From the NCBI GenBank assembly GCA_045614605.1, contig JAZLDH010000005.1:62001-126000 (forward strand): a stretch of DNA of 64,000 bases. The letters are read 5' to 3'. The stretch is from Onthomorpha sp937906975 (lineage in GTDB: Bacteria; Bacteroidota; Bacteroidia; Bacteroidales; P3). The notes below the pieces were generated by a model. The model made no database searches. It was not told the DNA's origin and worked only from the letters and a program-made list of their open reading frames with translations. Both the position numbers and the translations under genes were made by a program. Positions 26,901-35,993 of this stretch are shown here, in pieces (within the stretch, counting starts at the first letter, position 1; each line of letters begins with the position of its first letter).

Positions 26901-26928
26901 TAACAAAACAAAAAGTAAAGAAAAAACA

Positions 26929-26970
26929 AAAAATCTCTTAGGATTAGTAAATTATTCCTAAGAGATTTTT
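26929..26970. terminator. Hairpin terminator after the tiny membrane-protein genes
   Basis: The 15-bp stem (AAAAATCTCTTAGGA at 26929-26943, complement at 26956-26970) is followed by T. The stem contains the CTTAG/CTAAG cores of repeat array 4. Confidence 0.8.
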
Positions 26971-27128
26971 TTTTGCGAGTAAAAGAGCAAAAATATTGCT
27001 AAGAAAACGAAAAATATTCCTAAGAAAAAAAATTTTTTTCCTAAGAGATATTTTATTTTTTCTTAGAGATTTTTTTGCGAGAAAAAAGAAAACAAAAAAA
27101 ATCTCTTAGGGTTAGTGATTTTCCTAAG
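26937..27128. repeat. 21-bp-period CTAAG/CTTAG array (array 4)
   Basis: The cores are at 26937, 26958, 26999, 27020, 27041, 27062, 27105 and 27124. The four from 26999 to 27062 are exactly 21 bp apart, and 26937/26958 are also 21 bp apart. The flanking pairs form terminator hairpins. The unit at 27020 is CTAAG followed by eight A, seven T and C. Confidence 0.85.
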
Positions 27129-27136
27129 AGATTTTT
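27097..27136 (-). terminator. Hairpin terminator of the OmpA-type gene
   Basis: The 14-bp stem (AAAAATCTCTTAGG at 27097-27110, complement at 27123-27136) lies just past the stop of the leftward gene and is flanked by A and T tracts, so it may work both ways. Confidence 0.75.
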
Positions 27137-27141
27137 TATTT

Positions 27142-28407
27142 TTATTTTTTAGCTGCAATCTTTATTTCGCAAGGAGGATTCAGCGTTCTGTTTCTTGATT
27201 TTGATTGTTCTTTGATTTGAGCCTCTAATTCTTTGATAGAAGAGCCCCTTGTTGTGATTCTTGTTTCGGAAATGCCTTGAGAAACTAAGTATTTCTTAAT
27301 GGCATCGGCTCTTGCTTTAGAAACTTGATTGTCTTTCTTAACATTAAGCCCCTCTGTCATAATTCTACCAATTATATTAACGTTTATTTGAGGGTATTCT
27401 TTCAAAATGCTAACAACTTCATCTAAAACTTTGTAGCTCTCTTGCATTACAAATAATTCTCCTTGTTCGTTGTTGTCAAAATACAAATCTCCATTTAAAG
27501 GAAGCGGAGAGCCAGGCTTGATTTGCACAAGACGAGCCGAAAGAATGGTGTCTTTGCCTATTGCTTGCGCATGAGAGATTTTTCTTGTGTATTTAAAGAA
27601 ACCTTCTTTGCTTAATGTGATTTCGTAACTCTTTTCTGGAAGTAATTTTATTCTAGTTGAGCCTGCGTTTTGCTTTTCCATAACCACTCTTTGCGATTCT
27701 ATTTCTTTTACATGCAAGTTAGCGGTTGTTCTTTGTTGTAAAAGACTGTCAATAGGATTGATAATAAGAGGGGAATACTTAGTCCAAACCTCACAACTTA
27801 TGGTGTGCCCCAATCCTCCATCGTTAAGGTTATCTAAAACTATAACATAACTCTCTCCAGCCTTTACATCAATATATTTTCCGTATGCTTCATCGGATTC
27901 TTTTGGTATGTGGGCAGTTGTACTGTTTAGAGAAAGTCCTGTTTTTCCTTTCAATGTGGTGTTTGCTACCGATTGCACACTGCGAATTGGCTTTACTCTG
28001 TTTCTTTCTACACGATTACAGAAATATTTGTCTGTATATTTATAGATAATAAAGTCATAATCGTCAGAAAAACTTTTAGGTGTGATGTCAATCAAAAGCT
28101 TTCCATCGTAAGGTATTGTTAAAAAATACCAAATAGAGTTATGCTCTCCGTCAAAAACGTTTTTTGTTTGAGCATCTCTTTTGATTTCATTCACATAACC
28201 ATGACCTCTTAACGGCTCTGTTGGTCCGTAAGGCACATCTACTTGCAATGTTACAGGGAAAAAGCAATCTGAACATCTATCTGGAAGCACTATTTCAACA
28301 GGAGCAGCAGGTGCTGGCTTTTTTGGCTTTTTCTTTTTACTTTTACTTTGAGCGGCAAGTCCAAAACTCAATAAAAGAATGAGTGATAGGAATATAATTT
28401 TTTTCAT
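27142..28407 (-). CDS. OmpA/MotB-domain secreted protein
   Basis: This 421-residue protein has signal peptide MKKIIFLSLILLLSFGLAAQ and a basic Lys/Pro stretch just after it. A middle part of about 200 residues is unassigned; it may be a beta-sandwich of the kind that precedes OmpA domains in Bacteroidota. The C-terminal OmpA domain (~310-421) shows the peptidoglycan-binding pattern INVNIIGRIMTEG and KARADAIKKYLVSQGI. It would tether the outer membrane to peptidoglycan. It is followed by a terminator from array 4. Confidence 0.85.
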   Translation of the reverse strand: MKKIIFLSLILLLSFGLAAQSKSKKKKPKKPAPAAPVEIVLPDRCSDCFFPVTLQVDVPYGPTEPLRGHGYVNEIKRDAQTKNVFDGEHNSIWYFLTIPYDGKLLIDITPKSFSDDYDFIIYKYTDKYFCNRVERNRVKPIRSVQSVANTTLKGKTGLSLNSTTAHIPKESDEAYGKYIDVKAGESYVIVLDNLNDGGLGHTISCEVWTKYSPLIINPIDSLLQQRTTANLHVKEIESQRVVMEKQNAGSTRIKLLPEKSYEITLSKEGFFKYTRKISHAQAIGKDTILSARLVQIKPGSPLPLNGDLYFDNNEQGELFVMQESYKVLDEVVSILKEYPQINVNIIGRIMTEGLNVKKDNQVSKARADAIKKYLVSQGISETRITTRGSSIKELEAQIKEQSKSRNRTLNPPCEIKIAAKK

Positions 28408-28480
28408 AACAGCATATATTTAAAATTATGCGACAAAACTAATGAAAAAATCTTAAAAAACAAAAAAAACTAAGAAAAAT

Positions 28481-29359
28481 CTACAAACATTTACCTTGTC
28501 CGTTGAAAAGTCTTGTTGTGATAGTGATTCCAAACACGTTATACCAATCTTTATTTGATTCATTACCACGAGAAAGATTGTGTTGATTGTAGTATCCCTC
28601 TTTTCCTGGAAGTTCGTTTGTACGGTCTGCTGCGGCAGCTCCAAGCTCACCTGACCAATTCACCAATTCATAGTGATCAACATATCTTGTGCTGATGTCA
28701 TCTATGTAGTCTGTGAAGGTTTTGCGAAAGCCCCATTGTAGAGCTACAGAAATGTAAGAATTTATGCTGAATTTACAACCCAAACCAAAAGGAATTGCAA
28801 GACTATAACGAGAATAAGGCTTGTTATATCCAGGCATTCCTTGTCCTTCTGTGTTGAGAGGTTGCAATTCTATTGATTCTTCAATTTGAGATATAGGATT
28901 TATGATTGTTGTCTTTGGATTGAAGTGAAAACCTGCTAAACCTACAAAAATATATGGGGCAACTCTGTGTTTTCTACTGCCTGTTTGATAGTCCAAAAAG
29001 TTAAATTCTACAACCATGCTAAGCTCTTTTATGTCGGAATAAAAGCTTAGATTTCGTGGATTGTTGAAATAAGCATCTTCTCCTTCAAGTCTTGTGAGGG
29101 TGAAGCTTGTATTTAAAACCCAACGTGGATTGAAATTGTAGCGAGCTGTAAGTCCCCAAGCGAAATTTACGTTATAAAAATCAAAACAAGACTCAAATTG
29201 ATTCCATTGTTTGTTTGCTTCATTGCTGTTAAAGGCTGAATTTATATCTCCTACATAATTGCTGCCTCCGAAATTCATTCCTATTTCTAAGTTTTCTAAT
29301 TGAGCCTTTGAACTAAAACAAAGACACAATAACATAATGAATGTGATTAGTTTTTTCAT
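28481..29359 (-). CDS. DUF6089 outer-membrane beta-barrel (T9SS PorG-like)
   Basis: This 292-residue protein has signal peptide MKKLITFIMLLCLCFSSKAQ and then the family start LEIGMNFGGSNYVGDIN. Alternating hydrophobic strands form a small barrel (YIFVGLAGFHFNPKT, LAIPFGLGCKFSIN, SVALQWGFRKTFTDYIDD). PorG, an outer-membrane component linked to the type IX secretion motor, is of this type. The T9SS cargo genes at 44.7 and 52.0 kb show that the pathway exists here. Which DUF6089 paralog this is cannot be decided. Its start overlaps the stop of the phosphoesterase gene. Confidence 0.75.
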   Translation of the reverse strand: MKKLITFIMLLCLCFSSKAQLENLEIGMNFGGSNYVGDINSAFNSNEANKQWNQFESCFDFYNVNFAWGLTARYNFNPRWVLNTSFTLTRLEGEDAYFNNPRNLSFYSDIKELSMVVEFNFLDYQTGSRKHRVAPYIFVGLAGFHFNPKTTIINPISQIEESIELQPLNTEGQGMPGYNKPYSRYSLAIPFGLGCKFSINSYISVALQWGFRKTFTDYIDDISTRYVDHYELVNWSGELGAAAADRTNELPGKEGYYNQHNLSRGNESNKDWYNVFGITITTRLFNGQGKCL

Positions 29360-29859
29360 TTTATATTGTTTTTTTCAAATTCTAAAATATCTAAATCTTT
29401 TGCCTTGCCATTGTCAAGACAGAATTTAATCAAGGTGGACTTTAAATGAAAGCCTTGTCGTCCACATGCACCGGGGTTGATGTGTAGAAGGTCAAATTCT
29501 TTGTCGTAGATAACCTTCAATATGTGAGAATGACCACAAAGAAATATGTCTGGCTTTTCTTCTTTTAGCTTTTTTGCGATGTGTTCGGGGTAGTGCTTTG
29601 GATAGCCTCCGATATGTGTCATTAAAATTTTTGTTCCCTCAATTTCTAATGATTGAAACTCTTCCACATCTTCGAGTTCGTATCTGCTATCGCAATTACC
29701 CCAAACAGCAATTGTAGGTTTAAAAACTCTAAGCTCACAAAGAGCATCGCTACTACCTATGTCGCCACAGTGAAGTATTAAATCTACATCTTCAAAGAAC
29801 GAATAGATTTGTTTTGGTATTAGAGAGTGAGAATCACTCATTACACCTATTTTTGTCAT
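29356..29859 (-). CDS. YfcE/MJ0936-type metallophosphoesterase
   Basis: This protein of about 167 residues has the metal-binding motifs of the calcineurin-like superfamily in order: GVMSDSHS, HCGDIG, WGNCD, MTHIGG and CGHSH. Members hydrolyse phosphodiesters; the natural substrate is unknown. ATG at 29859 is chosen over an in-frame TTG four codons upstream, which would overlap the GH92 stop. It is co-transcribed between GH92 and the DUF6089 gene. Confidence 0.9.
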   Translation of the reverse strand: MTKIGVMSDSHSLIPKQIYSFFEDVDLILHCGDIGSSDALCELRVFKPTIAVWGNCDSRYELEDVEEFQSLEIEGTKILMTHIGGYPKHYPEHIAKKLKEEKPDIFLCGHSHILKVIYDKEFDLLHINPGACGRQGFHLKSTLIKFCLDNGKAKDLDILEFEKNNIK

Positions 29860-29860
29860 G

Positions 29861-32752
29861 CTATTGCTCAATTATGATTTCGTCAATAAACAACCAAGAT
29901 TTCTCGCCTGCTGAAAGGTGCCACTTTGGATTTACTCCAAGATTATAGGCTTTTACTTTTATGTAGCGTGCAGAAAAACCTTTGTTTGTAAAGAAGGCTT
30001 TTGTAATGCTTCCTTCTGTTTTTTGATCTACATCATTTTTCACCGTTTCTAAAAGAGTGAAATTAACACCATCATCAGATATGTAATATTCTACGTGAGT
30101 TGGCATGAAAATCCAGCTTTTTTGATCTTGAATGAAGTTGCCTCCAACTTTTTTTACGGATTGTTTTTTTCCTAAATCGACAATTGCTTCAAGATCTTCG
30201 CCCCAGTATCCTTGCCAACAGCCAAGTTTCCAATTATCACTACCTCTTTTTAAATCAATTAGCGCATTGTCGCCAGAGGCTGTGTATTGTGAATTGACAT
30301 CTGTTAGAACCTTTACGCTTCTTCCTGCAGGTATTTTGTAAAGTTTACATTCTATTTCTTGGGATTTGCCTTTGTTTTGAGCGTATGCTGTAATTGTTAC
30401 GCTTTCTTTTAATTTCAATTTGCCTTTTCCTACAAAAGTGTAGTTCTTTCCATTAGATAAAGAAACGTATATTGTGTCTTTTGGGTTGTAGGCTTTGAAA
30501 TTTACTTCTAATTTTTTAGTAAATGTTCCTGTGCCTTCGTATGAAATGTATGGAGTTGTGCAAAAATATTCGTTTTCTATCTTGCTATATGGTCTGTCTT
30601 CTTTTGCAGTTGCGAAGTCTTTGACTGCTTTATCGCTCATTGTGAATTGAAGTTTTCCTCCATTCTTTATGTCCTCATAATTAATGAAAGATTTGTTGTA
30701 GTCTTTACCATTTAGTTTTATTGCTTTAACGTATGGTGTGTTTTCTGCATTTGGTGCCTCTATTATTAAGTCTTTGCCATTCTCTAAGTGCATTGTGATT
30801 TTTTCAAACAAAGGAGAAGCAAATACATATTGATTATCCACAGGGCAAACAGGATAAAATCCCATTGCACTCATAACATACCAAGCTGACATTTGACCAA
30901 CATCATCGTTTCCGCATATTCCATCAGGTTTAGAGGTGTATAGAGTTGTTAGGATTTGTCTTACCAATTCTTGTGTTTTGTATGCTTGACCTGCGTAGGC
31001 GTAAAGATATGCTGTGTGTTGGCTTGGCTCGTTTCCGTGGCAGTATTGACCGATTAATCCTGTAACATCGGCTTGGTCTCTACCTGTTGTTTTTTCGTTT
31101 GTAAAGAAACAAGAATCTAATTTTTCGCAAAACTTAGCGTCTCCTCCCATCATTTCAATCAAACCGTTTACATCGCCAGGAGTATAAAAAGTATAATGCC
31201 AACCATTTCCCTCAGTATAGTTTTGATCTATTTGAGTAGGATTGAAATTAGGCATAAAACGACCGTTTTCTTTTGGTTGGATAAATGTGTTGTTTGGATT
31301 GAAAAGATTTTTGTAGTATTGCGCCTTTCTAATCATTGAATTGTAAACATCTTTCTTATTTTGCAATTGAGCAATCTTAGCAACGCAATACATATTGTAA
31401 GCATATTCAACAGTTTTTGATACGCTTTCATGTTCTTTGTCTGAAGAAATGAAACCGTTTTCAAGGAAATAATCAAATCCGAACTTCTTTTTGTCCATTG
31501 AACCTAACATTGATTCTAAGGTTAAGTCTTTATCGTGAATTATTCCTTTTGTATAAAGGTCTGCCATCATACTTATTCCGTGCATTCCTATCATACAATA
31601 AGTTTCAAACGAAGCAAGCTCCCACATTGGTAAGAATCCGCTTTGTTTATATATGTCTAATGAAGTTTTTGCAAAGTCTAAACTTCTTTCTCTATCAATT
31701 AGCGCAAGCAAAGGGTGAAGTGTACGATATGTATCCCACAAAGAAAATACTGTGTAACGATTATAATTATCTGTTGTATAGATTTTGTTATCCATTCCTC
31801 TGTATTTTCCATCTACGTCTGAGTAAAGATTTGGTGCAACCATACAGTGATACAACGCAGTATAGAAAGTAATGGTTTTTTCCTTGTCTTTGCTTTCAAT
31901 CTCTATTTTTCCGAGTTCTTTATTCCAAAGTTGCTCTGCATTTTTCTTTGCATCTTCAAAAGATTTGAAAGTCTCAGCATGTAAATTATTTATAGCACCG
32001 CTCTCATCAACAGAAGAAATTGCAACAATAGCCTCTATTGAATTGTTTTCTTCGCTATCTGAATTTCCAAAATCAAGGAATAATCTCTTGCTTTGCTCAT
32101 CGAATTTGCTATTTGCTATTTCGCAGTTGAATTGTGCAGCAAAATAAATTCTCTGATCCGTATTCCAAGCCTCAGAACGTCTATATCCTATAACAGTGTT
32201 TTGATTCACTATTTTATAGCTCATATCCAAAAGCTTATCTCTATGCTTAAAGTCAATTACTATTGCTTTTTTCTTTCCGTTTTTAGGGAAAGTGTATTTG
32301 TGATAGCCAGCTCGCTCCGATGCAGTAAGCTCTGAAATAATTTTATCTTCATTATATGCTTCTACTCTATAATATCCTGCGTGTGCATACTCATCTGCGT
32401 GAGAGAAATTCAAGAAAAACTCCTTGCTTTCTGCATTTTTCATAGTAGGAGTAAAAAGAAAATCTCCATAATCCGAACAACCAGTACCAGAAAGGTGAGT
32501 ATGAGAAAAACCATATATAGTATTATCAGAATAATGATAAGCACTACAACCGTCCCAGCCGTCAAGACGCGTGTCAGGTGAGAGTTGCACCATTCCAAAA
32601 GGGGCTATTGCACCTGGATATGTGTGTCCGTGAAAATCAGTTCCCACAAGAGGATTAACCAATTTATAATATTGCTTTTCGTTGTTTTGAGATGTTGCGG
32701 TAAAAACCAACAAACATAAACTGAGTGTTAAAAATATCTTTTTCATTCGCAT
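29861..32752 (-). CDS. GH92 family exo-alpha-mannosidase with C-terminal F5/8-type domain
   Basis: This 963-residue secreted enzyme has a signal peptide at residues ~1-22. The GH92 start LVNPLVGTDFHGHTYPGA is followed by the family segments YGFSHTHLSGTGCSDYGD and WDTYRTLHPLL. The catalytic core runs to about residue 760. The last ~150 residues (from KVLTDVNSQYTASGDNALID) look like an F5/8-type C carbohydrate-binding domain. GH92 enzymes are calcium-dependent and trim alpha-mannose from N-glycans and mannans. It overlaps the preceding GH2 stop by ten bases and forms a mannoside-degradation unit with GH2 and the ROK kinase. Confidence 0.93.
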   Translation of the reverse strand: MRMKKIFLTLSLCLLVFTATSQNNEKQYYKLVNPLVGTDFHGHTYPGAIAPFGMVQLSPDTRLDGWDGCSAYHYSDNTIYGFSHTHLSGTGCSDYGDFLFTPTMKNAESKEFFLNFSHADEYAHAGYYRVEAYNEDKIISELTASERAGYHKYTFPKNGKKKAIVIDFKHRDKLLDMSYKIVNQNTVIGYRRSEAWNTDQRIYFAAQFNCEIANSKFDEQSKRLFLDFGNSDSEENNSIEAIVAISSVDESGAINNLHAETFKSFEDAKKNAEQLWNKELGKIEIESKDKEKTITFYTALYHCMVAPNLYSDVDGKYRGMDNKIYTTDNYNRYTVFSLWDTYRTLHPLLALIDRERSLDFAKTSLDIYKQSGFLPMWELASFETYCMIGMHGISMMADLYTKGIIHDKDLTLESMLGSMDKKKFGFDYFLENGFISSDKEHESVSKTVEYAYNMYCVAKIAQLQNKKDVYNSMIRKAQYYKNLFNPNNTFIQPKENGRFMPNFNPTQIDQNYTEGNGWHYTFYTPGDVNGLIEMMGGDAKFCEKLDSCFFTNEKTTGRDQADVTGLIGQYCHGNEPSQHTAYLYAYAGQAYKTQELVRQILTTLYTSKPDGICGNDDVGQMSAWYVMSAMGFYPVCPVDNQYVFASPLFEKITMHLENGKDLIIEAPNAENTPYVKAIKLNGKDYNKSFINYEDIKNGGKLQFTMSDKAVKDFATAKEDRPYSKIENEYFCTTPYISYEGTGTFTKKLEVNFKAYNPKDTIYVSLSNGKNYTFVGKGKLKLKESVTITAYAQNKGKSQEIECKLYKIPAGRSVKVLTDVNSQYTASGDNALIDLKRGSDNWKLGCWQGYWGEDLEAIVDLGKKQSVKKVGGNFIQDQKSWIFMPTHVEYYISDDGVNFTLLETVKNDVDQKTEGSITKAFFTNKGFSARYIKVKAYNLGVNPKWHLSAGEKSWLFIDEIIIEQ

Positions 32753-35022
32753 TTTAAATTTTTCGGATAATCAAAATATACTGTCTTGTTTATAATAACG
32801 TTATTTTTATCTTTATCTAAATAATTTCCCTCTATTGTTATTTTATGTGTTTGTGGACTAAATTCCTTTATATCTTTCTTTGCAATAGAGAAAACAATGT
32901 TACTGCTCATTTGAGCTATTGAATAATTTTTTAGAGAAGAAGAATAACTTTCATTGTTTTTGTAATCTATTATTTTAACCCTTAGATTCACTTTTTCATC
33001 TTCCCAAGAAGAATTTATAATGTAAACAAATACACTATCACTGCTTGAATATTTATCAACGCTTACCACAATTGGAGCAAAGGACTGCTGAATTGTGTGA
33101 TAAACATCTTTCTTTAAATAATCCACATCAATACAACTCCAACCAATTGCAGGATATGGCTCATTTAATTGCCAAGTTAAACTTCCCATACAATAAGGCA
33201 TTGCTCTCAAATGCGCTTCTATTCCGATTGAAAAAGCGTCTGAGGCAACCAAATACGTCTTTTCTATGTAGTCTTCATTAGGTTTGTATCCCTCATAGCG
33301 TTCTAAAATTCTGTTTTCTATAAGTTCAAAACCTCTATTGTGCTTTTGGTGAATAGCAAATCCAGGATTTTCTTTCGTATATGGTAGAGTGTAGTATTTT
33401 TTTACCGTTTTCATATTAGGAGCAGACTGAAAACCATACTCACTCATAAAGCGAGGCACTTTTCTTGTATAGGTTTCAAACGTAGAATCGCCCCACCAAA
33501 CTCCCCAATAATGACAATCGCCCTCTGTAAGGCTTTCTTTTCTTCCCCAACCATTAAGAGGAGAGGAGTGAGTATAGGCAGCTTTTGGCGAATACGTTTT
33601 TACAATTTCAGGAAGAAGAGTTTTAAATAATTTATTGTAATTTTCCACTGCCAAGGCTGTATCTTTAACTTCTTTGTCCCAAGACCAGTTTCCCCAGCCT
33701 TCCCAAATTTCGTTGTTTCCACACCAAATAGCAAGCGAAGCATGAGAAGAAATTCTCAAAACATTCTCTCTCGCTTCCAACTCTACTTCTCTAAGAAATT
33801 CTTCCGAAGCAGGATACAACGCACACGCAAAAGGAAAATCTTGCCAAATCAAAATACCATTTTCATCGCAGGCTTCATACATTTTTTCATCAACATAATA
33901 TCCACCGCCCCACACTCTTAGCATATTCATATTACATTCTCTAACCAAATCAATATGCTTTGCCATTCCTTCATATCTTTCCTTGTGCATTGCCGAAGGA
34001 ACAAGATTTGCACCTTTGGCAAAAATCTTCTTTCCATTAACAACAAAACAAAACTCACTGCCATACTTGTCTTTCTCTTGAGAAAGTTCTATTGTTCTTA
34101 CGCCAAAGCGAGTTTTCACACTATCTATAATCTTGTTATCTCCTACATATAAATATATAGTAGCATCATAAAGATTTGGCTTGCCATATCCGTTTGGATA
34201 CCAAATCAAAGGCTTTTTGATTTCAAAGTTTAAACAATGCAAGTTATCAGCATTTTTACTTATCTTACCCAAATCCTTTACAACTTCTTTACCATTGTTT
34301 GTTTTATAGGCTATTTTGATTTTATAATCCTCATCTTTAAGAAACTCACTCTTTAAAGTAAGCGACATATTAGCCTTTTTCTTTGATAAAACCTCTGTTT
34401 GCACAGAAGCAAATCTCAAATATTCTTTCTTATCCTCAAAGCTCAATTTCACAGGTATTGAAATCTCTCCCGCAAGTTGGCGAGGAGCCCAATCCCAACC
34501 GAATTGGAAAGCAGCCTTTCTAAAAATGGCTCTTTTTTCTGAATGTAATATATTGAAATCATCGCTATTTACATTTTGCCACTTTTGAAAAATTGGCTCA
34601 ATTCTTACAACCAATTCATTTTTTCCCTCTTTCAAGAAATCTTTTACATCAAAACAGTAGGAGCGAAAGGCATTTTGAGTTTTTGCAACTTGTTTTCCGT
34701 TAAGCAATATAGTAGCGTAGGTGTCTATGTATTTGAAATGAAGTCTGATTACTTCTTTTTTCAACAATGCTTTTTCAACATTGAAATTCAAAATATAGGT
34801 TAAATGACAAGTATCTAAGAAAGAATAATGCGATTCGTTATCTGCAAAAAACATATTCTCATTATTCTTTTCCGCAAGCAAGTCATAAATATTTGTTTTA
34901 CCATCTTTGATTTGCAAACTATCGCTATTGCAAACCAACACCCCTTTATTGATTTCTATTTCTTGACTATATGCAAAAACAGAAAACAAAACAAAGAGAG
35001 TTAAACCAATAAATTTTTTCAT
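32743..35022 (-). CDS. GH2 family beta-mannosidase
   Basis: This 759-residue secreted enzyme has signal peptide MKKFIGLTLFVLFSVFAYS. The N-terminal sugar-binding sandwich is marked by FQFGWDWAPR, a mannosidase hallmark. The TIM barrel carries the acid/base Glu in LAIWCGNNEIWEG and the nucleophile Glu in PRFMSEYGFQS. It removes terminal beta-1,4-mannose, the core linkage of N-glycans. Together with GH92 it would take high-mannose N-glycans down to chitobiose. It is co-transcribed with the ROK kinase gene upstream. Confidence 0.92.
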   Translation of the reverse strand: MKKFIGLTLFVLFSVFAYSQEIEINKGVLVCNSDSLQIKDGKTNIYDLLAEKNNENMFFADNESHYSFLDTCHLTYILNFNVEKALLKKEVIRLHFKYIDTYATILLNGKQVAKTQNAFRSYCFDVKDFLKEGKNELVVRIEPIFQKWQNVNSDDFNILHSEKRAIFRKAAFQFGWDWAPRQLAGEISIPVKLSFEDKKEYLRFASVQTEVLSKKKANMSLTLKSEFLKDEDYKIKIAYKTNNGKEVVKDLGKISKNADNLHCLNFEIKKPLIWYPNGYGKPNLYDATIYLYVGDNKIIDSVKTRFGVRTIELSQEKDKYGSEFCFVVNGKKIFAKGANLVPSAMHKERYEGMAKHIDLVRECNMNMLRVWGGGYYVDEKMYEACDENGILIWQDFPFACALYPASEEFLREVELEARENVLRISSHASLAIWCGNNEIWEGWGNWSWDKEVKDTALAVENYNKLFKTLLPEIVKTYSPKAAYTHSSPLNGWGRKESLTEGDCHYWGVWWGDSTFETYTRKVPRFMSEYGFQSAPNMKTVKKYYTLPYTKENPGFAIHQKHNRGFELIENRILERYEGYKPNEDYIEKTYLVASDAFSIGIEAHLRAMPYCMGSLTWQLNEPYPAIGWSCIDVDYLKKDVYHTIQQSFAPIVVSVDKYSSSDSVFVYIINSSWEDEKVNLRVKIIDYKNNESYSSSLKNYSIAQMSSNIVFSIAKKDIKEFSPQTHKITIEGNYLDKDKNNVIINKTVYFDYPKNLKCE

Positions 35023-35028
35023 TTTTCC

Positions 35029-35985
35029 TTAAAATGTTAATGCTGCTGCACCTAAAATTGCAGAATCGTTTTCTTTCAAAGCCGAAAGCTCAACTTCTAT
35101 TTTGTTTCTAAATACAGGATAAAGATTTTCTTCAAAATATTTTTTGAATGGCACTAAAAGCAAATCTCCTGCTTTGCTTAATCCTCCCGAGAAAATGACT
35201 TTCTTTGGCGAAGTAACAGCTGCCGCATTTGCAACGCCTATTGCAAGCATTTGAGCTGTTAAATCTAAACATTCAAGTGCGATTTCATCACCCTTTCTTG
35301 CAGCCTCGCAAATTGTTTGTCCGTCAATTTCTTCTTCTTTTAACGCTCTTAATAAAGAATCTTTTTGACTTGTCTTTAAAAGTTCAAGAGCCGAAAGTCT
35401 AATTCCTGTTGCAGAAGAATAGGTTTCAAGACAACCCTTTCTACCACAGCCACATTCTCTGCCGTTTCTTTCAACTACTGTGTGTCCTACCTCACCTGCA
35501 AAACCATCGTGGCCATATATCATTTTACCATTAGAAACTATTGCACTGCCAACGCCTGTGCCAAGAGTAATCATAATGAAATCATCTATACCTCTTGCAT
35601 TTCCGTAAATCATTTCGCCCATTCCTGCGGCGTTTGCGTCATTTGTTATTGTAACTCTAAGATTCCAGCCCTCATTCAAAAGCAACATTTCCAACATATT
35701 CTTAATTGGAATTATTCCCTTAAAAGGAAGATTTGGTGCAAGCTCAATTGAGCCTTTGTAAAAGTTACCATTTGGAGCTCCAATGCCAATTCCCAAAATG
35801 TTTTCTTGCTCAGGGCAATGTGATATAATATCTTTTATATTGCTTACAAGCTCAGTCAAATAGTTTTCTAAAACAGGAAACTCTTTTGTTTTAAATTCTT
35901 TTCTGTAAACTATCTCTGCGTTTTCTGTTACTAAGCCTAAGCAAGTGTTTGTACCACCTATGTCTATTCCTATTGAGTATTTCAT
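35029..35985 (-). CDS. ROK family sugar kinase (glucokinase/mannokinase-like)
   Basis: This 318-residue kinase has the phosphate-binding GIDIGGTNTCLGLV at the N-terminus. The sugar-binding region is at GFAGEVGHTVVE, and the zinc motif CGCGRKGCLE identifies the ROK family. ATG 35985 is preferred; the longer frame would begin inside dapB. Next to two mannosidases, mannose or fructose could be the substrate as well as glucose; specificity is inference. Confidence 0.9.
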   Translation of the reverse strand: MKYSIGIDIGGTNTCLGLVTENAEIVYRKEFKTKEFPVLENYLTELVSNIKDIISHCPEQENILGIGIGAPNGNFYKGSIELAPNLPFKGIIPIKNMLEMLLLNEGWNLRVTITNDANAAGMGEMIYGNARGIDDFIMITLGTGVGSAIVSNGKMIYGHDGFAGEVGHTVVERNGRECGCGRKGCLETYSSATGIRLSALELLKTSQKDSLLRALKEEEIDGQTICEAARKGDEIALECLDLTAQMLAIGVANAAAVTSPKKVIFSGGLSKAGDLLLVPFKKYFEENLYPVFRNKIEVELSALKENDSAILGAAALTF

Positions 35986-35993
35986 TTTCTTTT

